Shown here: positions 14,243 through 21,196 of the stretch, one piece after another
How the letters are laid out: each line of letters begins with the position of its first letter
Position numbering within the stretch: the stretch's first letter is position 1
DNA from: CAYLNK01 sp964384675
Lineage (GTDB): Bacteria > Acidobacteriota > Thermoanaerobaculia > UBA5066
Assembly (NCBI GenBank): GCA_964384675.1
Contig: CAYLNK010000062.1
Location: 1-24,488, forward strand
Direction of reading: 5' to 3'
Length of the DNA stretch: 24,488 bases
Program-made: the position numbers and the translations under genes
The notes under the pieces: generated by a model
The model's input: only the letters and a program-made list of their open reading frames with translations
Told to the model about the DNA's origin: nothing
The model's database searches: none

Positions 14243-15535
14243 ATGGGCATGACCGTCGTCGAGAAGATCCTCTCCCGCGCGTCGGGAGGAGCGCCCGTCC
14301 GCACCGGTGACGTCGTGGAGCCGCGCGTCGACCTCGCGATGTCGCACGAGAATGCCGCGCTCGTGATCAACCAGTTCCTCGAGATCTACATGGGGACCGG
14401 CCTCCACGCCCAGCCGTGGGACCCGGGGCGGATCGCGATCATCTTCGACCATCGCGTCCCGGCCGAGTCGCCCAAGACGGCGACCAACCAGAGGAAGATC
14501 CGCGAGTTCGTGGAGAAGCACGGGATCGGCCGCTTCCACGACGTGCGCGGCGACACCGGCGGCATCTGCCACCAGGTGCTCCCCGAGTACGGCTACGTCC
14601 GGCCCGGACAGGTGGTCGTCGGGACCGATTCCCACACGACGAGCCACGGGGCGATGGGCGCGTTCTCGTTCGGCATCGGCGCCACCGAGATGGCGAGCGT
14701 CTGGGCGCTCGGCGCGGCGCTCAACGTGGAGGTGCCGCCCACCATCAAGGTCGTCGTGAACGGCAGGTTCCCGGAGCGGGTCGGCCCCAAGGACCTGATC
14801 CTCCACCTCATCGGGCTCCTCACCGCCGAGGGCGCCAACTACCGCGTCCTGGAGTTCCACGGCGAGACGATCCGGGCGATGTCCACCTCCGGCCGGCTCG
14901 TGCTGTGCAACATGTCCGTCGAGGCGGGCGCCACCTCCGGGATCGTGCCGGCCGACGCCGAGACGGTCCGTTACCTGCGCGACGAGGCGAAGGTGACGGA
15001 CGAGCTCGACCTGGTGGCCCCCGACCCCGACGCCGCGTACGAGCGGGTCGTCACGATCGACGTCTCCGCGCTCGCGCCCCAGCTCGCGTGCCCCCACACC
15101 GTCGACAACGTGAAGCCGGTCGGCGAGGTCGCGGGGGTGAGGGTCCACCAGATCGTCATCGGCTCCTGCACGAACGGGCGCCTCGACGACCTGGCGATGG
15201 CCGCCGGGATCCTGCGCGGCAACAAGGTGGCAAAGGGGACCCGGATGCTCGTCTTCCCCGCCTCGAGCCGCATCTGGGCCCAGGCGCTCACCGAGGGCTA
15301 CATCGGCGACCTGATGCGCGCCGGGGCCGTCGTCATGAACTCCGGCTGCGGCCCGTGCCTGGGCGTCCACGAGGGGGCGCTCGGCGACGGCGAGGTGGCG
15401 CTCTCCACCACCAACCGGAACTTCAAGGGGCGCATGGGGAACCCGAAGTCCGAGGTCTACCTCTGCTCGCCGGCGGTCGCGGCCGCCTCGGCCATCACCG
15501 GGGTCATCACCGACCCGCGGAAGGGAGCGAACTGA
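14243..15535 (+). CDS. Aconitase-family hydro-lyase, large subunit (LeuC/HacA-like)
   Basis: A 430-residue large subunit of a two-subunit aconitase-superfamily isomerase/hydratase (isopropylmalate isomerase, homoaconitase, dimethylmalate dehydratase). The three [4Fe-4S] cysteines are Cys309 (IGSCTNGRLDDL), Cys369 and Cys372 (NSGCGPCLG). Other landmarks: FDHRVPAESPKTATNQ, GTDSHTTSHGAMGAFSFGIGATEMA, and GPKDLILHLIGLLTAEGANYRVLEF. The length is that of the archaeal-type LeuC2/HacA group (about 420-430), shorter than E. coli LeuC (466). Start ATG 14243 has AAGGGAG upstream. The small subunit follows after one base. Cluster partners make classical leucine synthesis unlikely: no isopropylmalate synthase is present, and an HMGL-like lyase and a CoA-transferase take its place. 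The family is sure; the substrate is open. Confidence 0.92.
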   Translation: MGMTVVEKILSRASGGAPVRTGDVVEPRVDLAMSHENAALVINQFLEIYMGTGLHAQPWDPGRIAIIFDHRVPAESPKTATNQRKIREFVEKHGIGRFHDVRGDTGGICHQVLPEYGYVRPGQVVVGTDSHTTSHGAMGAFSFGIGATEMASVWALGAALNVEVPPTIKVVVNGRFPERVGPKDLILHLIGLLTAEGANYRVLEFHGETIRAMSTSGRLVLCNMSVEAGATSGIVPADAETVRYLRDEAKVTDELDLVAPDPDAAYERVVTIDVSALAPQLACPHTVDNVKPVGEVAGVRVHQIVIGSCTNGRLDDLAMAAGILRGNKVAKGTRMLVFPASSRIWAQALTEGYIGDLMRAGAVVMNSGCGPCLGVHEGALGDGEVALSTTNRNFKGRMGNPKSEVYLCSPAVAAASAITGVITDPRKGAN

Positions 15536-15536
15536 G

Positions 15537-16037
15537 ATGCCGCACGTCATCGCCTGCCTCGGCAACGACGTCTCCACCGACGTCATCTACCCGGGCCGCT
15601 ACATGGCGACGGTGCTCCCCACCGAGACACCGCAGTACGCCTTCGCGAACGACCCCGAGCTGAACGAGAAGCTCCGCAAGCCCCACGGGCCCGACGGCCA
15701 GGCGATCGTGGCGGGCAAGAACTTCGGCTGCGGCTCCTCGCGGGAGCAGGCCGTCTCGGCGCTCACCGGCTGCGGTCTCACGATCGTGGCGGAGGGGATC
15801 GCCCGGATCTTCCTGCAGAACGCGATCAACCTCGGGCTGAAGGTCGTCATCGCGCCCGGCATCGAGGCGTCCGAGGGGGACGAGCTCGCGATCGGGAGCG
15901 ACGAGGTGACGAACCGGACCACCGGGAAGAGCTACGCCGTCGTGCCGCTCCCGCAGGCCCGGCAGGTGATCCTGGATGCGGGGGGGCTGATCGCCTACAC
16001 GCGGAAGAGGCTGATGGAGACCGTCGCCGCCCCCTGA
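15537..16037 (+). CDS. Aconitase-family hydro-lyase, small subunit (LeuD/HacB-like)
   Basis: The 166-residue swivel-domain subunit that completes the active site of the preceding large subunit. The family signature is clear: GNDVSTDVIYPGRY at residues 9-22, then IVAGKNFGCGSSREQAVSAL and GIARIFLQNAINLGLKV. The substrate loop after GRY reads MAT (Tyr22-Met23-Ala24-Thr25). In archaeal homologues I recall YLRT for homoaconitase and YLVY for isopropylmalate isomerase. The Ala at the discriminating position fits neither, so a smaller or differently charged substrate side group is likely. Start ATG 15537 lies one base after the large-subunit stop, with GGGAG upstream. It is the last gene of the run; 78 bases separate its end from the vapB start. 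Confidence 0.92.
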   Translation: MPHVIACLGNDVSTDVIYPGRYMATVLPTETPQYAFANDPELNEKLRKPHGPDGQAIVAGKNFGCGSSREQAVSALTGCGLTIVAEGIARIFLQNAINLGLKVVIAPGIEASEGDELAIGSDEVTNRTTGKSYAVVPLPQARQVILDAGGLIAYTRKRLMETVAAP

Positions 16038-16075
16038 TTTCTGGCCGACGGGCGTCTCACCCCCAACGGCTGAGG

Positions 16076-16119
16076 TCATACACCCGCACGGACACCAAGG
16101 TGTAGACTCGGGTGTATGA
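16076..16119 (+). promoter_or_regulatory. 44-bp symmetric operator over the vapB start
   Basis: A symmetric dyad: TCATACACCCG (16076-16086), five bases, ACACC (16092-16096), AA, GGTGT (16099-16103), five bases, CGGGTGTATGA (16109-16119). The outer arms are perfect 11-base complements, the inner arms perfect five-base complements. The four ACACC/GGTGT half-sites sit 12 bases apart within each side. The right outer arm contains the vapB ATG (16116-16118), and the -10-like TAGACT is inside the dyad. It fits two VapB dimers of a VapBC complex closing the promoter. Confidence 0.8.
16103..16108 (+). promoter_or_regulatory. TAGACT -10-like element of vapBC
   Basis: TAGACT followed by seven bases and the vapB ATG. 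Transcription would start at or next to the A of the ATG, giving a leaderless message. The nearest purine-rich stretch (AAGG, 16097-16100) is too far from the ATG to serve as a Shine-Dalgarno sequence. No -35 is seen. Confidence 0.5.
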
Positions 16120-16355
16120 GGACGAACATCGTTCTGAACGACGAGCTCCTTCGTGAGGCGATGAAGCTCACGGGAGCGCGTACGAAGACGGCGGCCGTCG
16201 ACGAGGCGCTCCGCACGCTGGTCGAGGTTCGCACGGCCCGGGAACGGAACGCGACCTACCGGGACCGGCTGGAGAAGCTCGGCCCCAGGCTGCGCTCCCT
16301 GAAGCTCCGCAAGGCTCCCTCGGCCGTCCTCCGTGAGGACCGGGAACGGACGTGA
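16116..16355 (+). CDS. vapB: VapB-type antitoxin
   Basis: A 79-residue antitoxin. The N-terminus RTNIVLNDELLREAMKLTGARTKTAAVDEALRTLV is the ribbon-helix-helix fold of the DUF2191-type VapB family, with the beta strand TNIVLND that enters the DNA groove. The rest (ARERNATYRDRLEKLGPRLRSLKLRKAP) is a charged tail that would wrap the toxin. The start is fixed by family alignment, and no other start is plausible, yet there is no ribosome binding site. Its stop overlaps the toxin's GTG by four bases. Binding to the dyad over its own start is expected from family behaviour. Confidence 0.9.
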   Translation: MRTNIVLNDELLREAMKLTGARTKTAAVDEALRTLVEVRTARERNATYRDRLEKLGPRLRSLKLRKAPSAVLREDRERT

Positions 16356-16768
16356 GGACCCTGGTCCTCGACACGAGCGTCGCGATCGCCTGGTACCTGC
16401 CCGAGTCCTTCGCGGCGGCCGCACGGAGCTATCAGAGACAGCTTCTCGACGGTCGGATCCGCCTCCTGGTGCCCTCGCTCCATTACTGGGAGACGGCCAA
16501 CGTCCTCCGAACCTACGTCAGGCGGCGCGAGCTGACGCCGTCGCTCGCCGAGGAGATCTACTCGCTTCATCTCGACGCCCCGCTCGAGGTCGAAGAGCCG
16601 GAGCGAGGGTTGGTCCTTGCGACGGCCCTCGAGCTCGGCGCGACGGCGTACGACGCCGTCTTCATCACCCTGGCGCAGACCCTCGATGCCCCCCTCCTGA
16701 CCGCGGAGCGGAAGTCGAGGCCGTGGGTCGCGCGACTCGGCAGGCTCGTCGAGACCCTGGACCACTGA
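16352..16768 (+). CDS. vapC: VapC-type PIN-domain toxin
   Basis: A 138-residue PIN-domain ribonuclease, partner of the VapB upstream. Acidic site: Asp7 (LVLDTSVAIAWYLPE), Glu47 (HYWETANVL), Asp101 (TAYDAVFITLAQ), with Glu119 (LLTAERKS) where many members have Asp. The WYLPE and HYWE segments place it in the VapC branch paired with VapB/RHH antitoxins, distinct from the FitB-like toxin at 1484-1897, so the two modules are not recent copies of each other. The GTG start overlaps vapB as GTGA. Twenty-seven bases later the cydA gene begins on the same strand, so read-through is possible. Confidence 0.92.
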   Translation: MRTLVLDTSVAIAWYLPESFAAAARSYQRQLLDGRIRLLVPSLHYWETANVLRTYVRRRELTPSLAEEIYSLHLDAPLEVEEPERGLVLATALELGATAYDAVFITLAQTLDAPLLTAERKSRPWVARLGRLVETLDH

Positions 16769-16795
16769 GGCCTTGCCGGGTCCCCCACCTCGACC

Positions 16796-18145
16796 ATGAG
16801 CGACCCCCTCTTCCTCCACCGCCTCCAGTTCGCGTTCACGATCATCTACCACTACCTCTTCCCCGTCCTGACGATGGGGCTGGCGCTCCTGATCGTGGTC
16901 ATGAAGGGGCTCGGTCTCCGGAAGGGCGGCGAGGGGTGGAACGACGCGGCCCGCTTCTGGATCCGCGTCTTCGGGCTCAACTTCGCGATGGGCGTCGCGA
17001 CCGGGATCCCGATGGAGTTCCAGCTCGGGACGAACTGGGCCCGCTTCGCGCGGTACTCCGGCAACGTCGTCGGACACACGCTCGCCATGGAGGGGCTCTT
17101 CGCGTTCTTCCTGGAGTCGAGCTTCCTCTCGCTCCTCGTCTGGGGTGAGCGGCGGCTCTCGCGTGTCGGGCACTTCCTGGCCGCGGTGGCGCTCTTCGTG
17201 GGGAGCTGGCTCTCGGGCTACTTCATCATCGCGACGAACTCGTTCATGCAGCACCCGGTCGGCTACGCGCTCCGGCCGGACGGCGTCCTCGCCCTCGCCG
17301 ACTTCTGGACCTTCCTCCTCAACCCGTGGGCGCTCGTCACCTACGCGCACAACATGACGGCGTCCGTCGTGACGGCGTCGTTCGTGGTGGCGGCGCTCGG
17401 CGCGTTCTACGTCCTCCAGGGCCGGCACCTCGAGGCCGCGCGGCGCTTCCTGACTCTGGGCGTGACCGCCGGGCTCGTCTCCAGCGTCCTCGTGGCCTTC
17501 CCCACCGGGGACCTCCAGGCGAAGCTGGTGGCCCGCCACCAGCCCGTCGCGCTCGCGGCGATGGAAGGGCGGTTCGAGAGCGGCCCGCGGGCCGGGCTCA
17601 ACATGATCGGCCAGCCGAACGTGCGTGAGCGGCGGCTCGACAACCCGATCTCCCTGCCCGGCGCTCTCAGCTTCCTGGCGTTCGGGCGGTTCAGCAGCGA
17701 GGTGCGCGGCCTCGACTCGTTCCCCGAGTCCGACTGGCCCGACAACATCGAGCTCCTCTACTACGCGTTCCACATCATGGCCGGGCTCGGGACCCTGATG
17801 ATCGGTGTGATGGGGCTCGCCGCCCTCCTCGCCTGGCGCGGACGCCTGGAGCGCAGCGAGTGGATGCTGCGGATCGTGATGCTGGCGTTCCCGTTCCCGT
17901 ACATCGCGGTCACCGCGGGCTGGATGACGACCGAGCTGGGCCGCCAGCCGTGGCTCGTTTACGGCCTCTTTCGCACGGCGCAGGGCTCGAGCCCGACCGT
18001 CCACTCAGGCACCGCGCTCTTCACCCTGATCGGCTTCTGCGGACTCTACCTCCTCCTGGGCGTCCTCTTCCTGTTCCTGATCGCGCGGGAGATCGGCCAC
18101 GGCCCCGGCGGCCATGGCGGTACGGCGGAGGCGGCCCATGCCTGA
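16796..18145 (+). CDS. cydA: Cytochrome bd-type quinol oxidase subunit I
   Basis: The 449-residue heme-bearing subunit of cytochrome bd, a membrane quinol oxidase that reduces O2 to water without pumping protons and works at low oxygen. Ligands: His19 (IIYHYLFP; high-spin heme), His185 (YAHNMTAS) and Met328 (FHIMAGLG) for heme b558. Also present are Glu99 and Glu107 (AMEGLFAFFLES) of the proton path and the GRQPW motif (382-386). The quinol loop region (QAKLVARHQPVALAAMEGRFE) keeps the Lys and Glu implicated in quinol binding, but the loop is short, so this is the short-Q-loop form of about 450 residues. About nine membrane helices. No Shine-Dalgarno sequence is obvious before the ATG. It may be served by a promoter within vapC. 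Confidence 0.97.
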   Translation: MSDPLFLHRLQFAFTIIYHYLFPVLTMGLALLIVVMKGLGLRKGGEGWNDAARFWIRVFGLNFAMGVATGIPMEFQLGTNWARFARYSGNVVGHTLAMEGLFAFFLESSFLSLLVWGERRLSRVGHFLAAVALFVGSWLSGYFIIATNSFMQHPVGYALRPDGVLALADFWTFLLNPWALVTYAHNMTASVVTASFVVAALGAFYVLQGRHLEAARRFLTLGVTAGLVSSVLVAFPTGDLQAKLVARHQPVALAAMEGRFESGPRAGLNMIGQPNVRERRLDNPISLPGALSFLAFGRFSSEVRGLDSFPESDWPDNIELLYYAFHIMAGLGTLMIGVMGLAALLAWRGRLERSEWMLRIVMLAFPFPYIAVTAGWMTTELGRQPWLVYGLFRTAQGSSPTVHSGTALFTLIGFCGLYLLLGVLFLFLIAREIGHGPGGHGGTAEAAHA

Positions 18146-19184
18146 GCTCTGGTACGGCGTCGTCGCCCTCTTCCTGACCGCCTACGTCGTCCTCGACGGC
18201 TTCGACCTCGGGGCCGGCGCGCTCCATCTCTACGTCGCCCGGACCGACACCGAGCGGCGCCAGGTGCTGGCCGCGATCGGTCCGTTCTGGGACGGCAACG
18301 AAGTGTGTCTCCTGGCCGCGGGCGGCGCCCTCTTCGTCGCGTTCCCCAGTGTCCTCTCCGCGGGGCTCTCGGGCTTCTACTTCGCGATCTTCCTGGTCCT
18401 CTGGTCGCTGATGCTGCGCGGCATCTCGATCGAGCTCCGGAGCCACGTCACCGACCCCGTGTGGCGCTCCACCTGGGACCTCGTCTTCTTCGCCGCCAGC
18501 CTCCTCCTGCCGGTCTTCTTCGGGGCCGCGCTCGGCAACCTCCTGCGCGGCGTGCCGCTCGATCACGACGGGTGGTTCGAGCTGGCGCTCTTCACCGACT
18601 TCTCCGCGAAGGCCCCGGTCGGCATCCTCGACTGGTACACCGTCCTCATCGGTGTCTTCGCGCTCGCGGCGCTCGTCTTCCACGGCACGGCGTTCCTGGC
18701 CTGGAAGACGGACGGCCCGGTGCGCGAGCGGAGCCTGGTCCTGGGCTGGCGGCTCGCGTTCGTCGTCGCCGGGCTCTGGCCGCTGGTCACGCTCGGCACG
18801 ATTCGCGTCAGCCCCGGCTTCGCGCCGGGCCTGGCCTCCCGGCCGCTGGCGTGGCTCTTCGCGGCGGCCTCGGTCGCCGGCTTCGCGGTGGCCGCCCACG
18901 CGTTCACGCGCGGGGCGGGACGACGCGCCTTCCTCGGCTCCGTCACGTTCCTGTCGGGGCTCTCCCTGGCGACGGCCGCCGCCGTCTTCCCGACGATGAT
19001 CCGCGCCACGCCCGACGACGCGCTCTCGCTCACCGCGCGGAACGCGGCCGGCGACGCGGCCGGCCTGGCGACCGCCGTCGGCTGGCTCGCGATCGGCCTG
19101 CCGCTCGCGGTCCTCTACTTCGTGACGATCTTCCGGATGCACCGCGGGACCGCCGTCGCCGCGCGGGACGGCGAGGGGTATTGA
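18138..19184 (+). CDS. cydB: Cytochrome bd-type quinol oxidase subunit II
   Basis: The 348-residue second subunit of the bd oxidase. N-terminal motifs YVVLDGFDLGAGALH and FWDGNEVCLLAAGGALFVAFP are the family signature. The position usually Trp in GNEVW is Cys57 here. Eight or nine hydrophobic helices follow. I start at ATG 18138 (MPELWYGVVALFLTAYVVLDGFDLG), which matches the family N-terminus, has GGAGG upstream and overlaps the cydA stop by eight bases. A short positively charged CydX-like protein is not encoded between or after these genes: the 19 bases after cydB lead to the convergent ung stop. The CydDC assembly exporter is not in the window. Confidence 0.96.
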   Translation: MPELWYGVVALFLTAYVVLDGFDLGAGALHLYVARTDTERRQVLAAIGPFWDGNEVCLLAAGGALFVAFPSVLSAGLSGFYFAIFLVLWSLMLRGISIELRSHVTDPVWRSTWDLVFFAASLLLPVFFGAALGNLLRGVPLDHDGWFELALFTDFSAKAPVGILDWYTVLIGVFALAALVFHGTAFLAWKTDGPVRERSLVLGWRLAFVVAGLWPLVTLGTIRVSPGFAPGLASRPLAWLFAAASVAGFAVAAHAFTRGAGRRAFLGSVTFLSGLSLATAAAVFPTMIRATPDDALSLTARNAAGDAAGLATAVGWLAIGLPLAVLYFVTIFRMHRGTAVAARDGEGY

Positions 19185-19203
19185 CGGGACGGATGCTCAG
19201 GGC

Positions 19204-19893
19204 TCAGGCCGGCGGGAGGCGCCAGTCGATCGGGGGACGCCCCGCCGCGGCCAGAGCGCGGTCGATCCGCGAGAACGGCCGGCTCCCGAGGAACTTCTTC
19301 GCCGAGAGGGGGGACGGGTGCGCCGCCTCGATCACCACGTGCCGGCGCGTGTCGACGAGCGACGCCTTCTTCCGCGCCCACGCGCCCCACAAGCAGAAGA
19401 CCACCGGCGAGGGGCTCGCGTTCACGGCACCGATCACGGCGTCGGTGAACGTCTCCCAGCCGCGCCCCCGGTGCGAGCCGGGCTCGTGCGCGGCGACCGT
19501 GAGCACCGCGTTCAAGAGCAGCACGCCCTGCCGCGCCCAGGCGGTCAGGTCGCCGTGGCGGGGGATCGGGATGCCGAGGTCGTCGCGCAGCTCGCGGAAG
19601 ACGTTCCGGAGCGAGGGCGGCGGCGGGGTGGGAGGCTTCACCGAGAAGCAGAGACCGTGCGCCTGGCCGTCGTCGTGGTACGGGTCCTGTCCCAGCAGCA
19701 GGACCTTCACCTCCGGGTACGGGGTGAGCCGGAACGCCTCGAACACCTCCGCCTCGGGCGGGAAGACGCGACGCCGGGCGCGCTCCTCGACGAGGAACCG
19801 GGAGAGCGAACGGAAGTACCCCTTCTCGAGCTCGGGACCGAGCACGGCCGCCCAGGTGGGCGGGAGCCCGGGAGCCTCCGTGGCCGGGTTCAG
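19204..19893 (-). CDS. ung: Uracil-DNA glycosylase family 1, probable CTG start
   Basis: Removes uracil from DNA as the first step of base excision repair. All family 1 motifs are present (numbered from CTG 19893): GQDPYHDDGQAHGLCFSV with Asp70, LLLNAVLTV with Asn128, WGAWARKK, and AHPSPLSAKKF with His192. Starting at the CTG gives 229 residues, the normal length of bacterial Ung, including the LPPTWAAVLGPELEKGYF segment that family members have. The nearest GTG (19845) would cut off that segment, and there is no ATG, GTG or TTG close upstream. The CTG overlaps the stop of the SMI1-like gene as CTGA, with GGAAGAG before it. The function is secure; the start codon is the interesting doubt. Convergent with cydB. 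Confidence 0.96.
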   Translation of the reverse strand: MNPATEAPGLPPTWAAVLGPELEKGYFRSLSRFLVEERARRRVFPPEAEVFEAFRLTPYPEVKVLLLGQDPYHDDGQAHGLCFSVKPPTPPPPSLRNVFRELRDDLGIPIPRHGDLTAWARQGVLLLNAVLTVAAHEPGSHRGRGWETFTDAVIGAVNASPSPVVFCLWGAWARKKASLVDTRRHVVIEAAHPSPLSAKKFLGSRPFSRIDRALAAAGRPPIDWRLPPA

Positions 19894-20420
19894 GGCTCTT
19901 CCGGATCGAGCGTCGCCTCGATCACCCGCGTCAGGCCCTCGAGGAGGTCGGGGAACGAGGCGTGCTCCACCTCGGTGCCGACGAGCGGCGCGCCGGCATG
20001 ATGGGCGCGCATGAAGACGATCGGCCACTCGTCGCCGTCGGCCGCACCGCGCGCGTCGAACGCGATCACCCGCTGCGTCATCTCGTCGTAGCCGAACGGC
20101 ACGACGCGCATCGGGATCGCCTCGGAGACGTGGTCCAGCGCCAGGATCCGCTCCTTCAGGTCCGCCACCGGGGCCTCCTCCGGCGAGAGCGGCAGGTACG
20201 TCCCCTGCACCTGCAGGCCCCGCGCGTGATAGCGCCGGTGCCACTCCTTGAACGACCAGGGGAGCGGAACGCCGAGCGCCTCCTCGAGAGGCGCGTACTC
20301 CTCGATCGGGACGCCGCCGGGGGTGAGGGGCGGGTACATCTCCGACTCCGTCGAGATGTACCGCCCGTACGCCTCGAAGAACTGGTCGATCGCCGCGGTG
20401 GCCGTTTCCTGCGATGGCAT
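19890..20420 (-). CDS. SMI1/KNR4 (SUKH)-like protein
   Basis: A 176-residue soluble protein that looks like a SUKH/SMI1-KNR4 domain, a fold used by many polymorphic-toxin immunity proteins and by some regulatory proteins. Features: PLEEALGVPLPWSFKEWHRRYHARGLQVQGTYLPL (the usual E..LG..LP..F.E), ILALDHVSEAIPMRVVPFGYDE, and DGDEWPIVFMRAHHAG. The ATG at 20420 is preferred because GGGGGG lies five to six bases upstream; another ATG at 20438 is possible. No toxin gene is adjacent, so an immunity role is not supported by context. It precedes ung with a four-base overlap, which couples translation of a repair enzyme to this protein. Confidence 0.72.
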   Translation of the reverse strand: MPSQETATAAIDQFFEAYGRYISTESEMYPPLTPGGVPIEEYAPLEEALGVPLPWSFKEWHRRYHARGLQVQGTYLPLSPEEAPVADLKERILALDHVSEAIPMRVVPFGYDEMTQRVIAFDARGAADGDEWPIVFMRAHHAGAPLVGTEVEHASFPDLLEGLTRVIEATLDPEEP

Positions 20421-20497
20421 CGAAGCCCCCCTGTACATCGTTTCATAAGGCGCGCCGGGCCGGGAACCAATGCTCAAGCTGCATCAGCGGATCTGCA

Positions 20498-20503
20498 TAG
20501 ACT
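20498..20503 (+). promoter_or_regulatory. TAGACT -10-like element before the SUMF1-fold gene
   Basis: TAGACT plus seven bases and then the ATG at 20511, the same hexamer and spacing as before vapB. Leaderless transcription is implied. GGAG at 20506-20509 is too close to the ATG to act as a normal Shine-Dalgarno sequence. It lies in the 90-base divergent gap. Confidence 0.5.
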
Positions 20504-20510
20504 TCGGAGC

Positions 20511-21152
20511 ATGGACGACCTGTGCGAGGTCCCCGGAGGGATCCTCCTCCTGGGAAGCGAGGAGGGGCGGGACGACGAGAAGCCGGTCCGCCCCGTCGCC
20601 GTGCGCCCGTTCCGGCTGGGACGCACCCAGGTGACGAACGCCGAATACGACACCTTCGTCGCGGCGACCGGCCACGAGCCGGCCGCCTTCCGAGCCCGGC
20701 CCGAGCTCTCCGCTCCCGGGCAACCGGTCGTCGGTGTCAGCTGGCTCGACGCCACGGCGTACTGCGCCTGGCTGGCGGAACGGACGGGTCGGTCCTTCCG
20801 GCTCCCCGAGGAGGCCGAGTGGGAGTGGGCCGCCCGCGGCGGGCTCGTCGCGGCGCGCCACCCCTGGGGCGACGCGCCGCTCCCCGAGCGGTACCCCGAT
20901 CACGCGACGCTCTGGCGGCTCGGGCCGGAGCCGGTGGGTCTCCATCCCCCGAACGGCTACGGCCTGCACGAGATGTGCGAGAACGTGCACGAGTGGTGCG
21001 CCGGCTGGTACGACCCTCCGGCCTGCACGCGCCGGGCGTCGCGCGGGGGGTCGTGGCGGCACCAGATCCAGGTGTCGACCTGCTCCGCGCGGAGCAGCCT
21101 CCCGCCCGCTCTCCGGTATGCGGACTACGGCTTCCGCGTCGCGGAGGGATGA
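20511..21152 (+). CDS. SUMF1/FGE-sulfatase-fold protein, not a canonical FGE
   Basis: A 213-residue protein of the formylglycine-generating-enzyme fold family. It opens VPGGILLLGSEEGRDDEKPVRPVAVRPFRLGRTQVTNAEYDTFVAATG. It continues with PVVGVSWLDATAYCAWLAERTGRSFRLPEEAEWEWAARGG, GYGLHEMCENVHEWCAGWY, and SRGGSWRHQIQVSTCSARSSLPP...DYGFRVAEG. True FGEs carry two active-site cysteines in the RGGS...C....C region; here only one is present (STCSARSS), so sulfatase activation is unlikely. Other family members act in nonheme-iron C-S chemistry (EgtB), in effector targeting, or have no known role; EgtB's DinB domain is absent. There is no signal peptide, so the protein is cytosolic, unlike many secreted members. 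Compact for the family (usually 230-300). First gene of a plus-strand run. Confidence 0.88.
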   Translation: MDDLCEVPGGILLLGSEEGRDDEKPVRPVAVRPFRLGRTQVTNAEYDTFVAATGHEPAAFRARPELSAPGQPVVGVSWLDATAYCAWLAERTGRSFRLPEEAEWEWAARGGLVAARHPWGDAPLPERYPDHATLWRLGPEPVGLHPPNGYGLHEMCENVHEWCAGWYDPPACTRRASRGGSWRHQIQVSTCSARSSLPPALRYADYGFRVAEG

Positions 21153-21196
21153 GCGGCTGGTGCGGCTTGCCCATGCCGGCTCGCCCGGACCGGCGG

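Noticed and set aside
12547..14370. A 607-codon minus-strand open frame opposite the lyase and CoA-transferase
   Set aside because: No domain seen, composition of an antisense frame; the plus strand genes are complete and tightly packed.
14243..16037. The two hydro-lyase genes as plain leuC and leuD of leucine synthesis
   Set aside because: There is no isopropylmalate synthase, the dehydrogenase is not LeuB-like at its cofactor loop, the small-subunit loop is atypical, and the neighbours are CoA-ester enzymes. A leucine role is not excluded, but is not supported.
1484..16768. The two toxin-antitoxin modules as copies of one element or as borders of an island
   Set aside because: The toxins and antitoxins belong to different subfamilies, the operators differ, and the genes between them look like ordinary metabolism with the same base composition.
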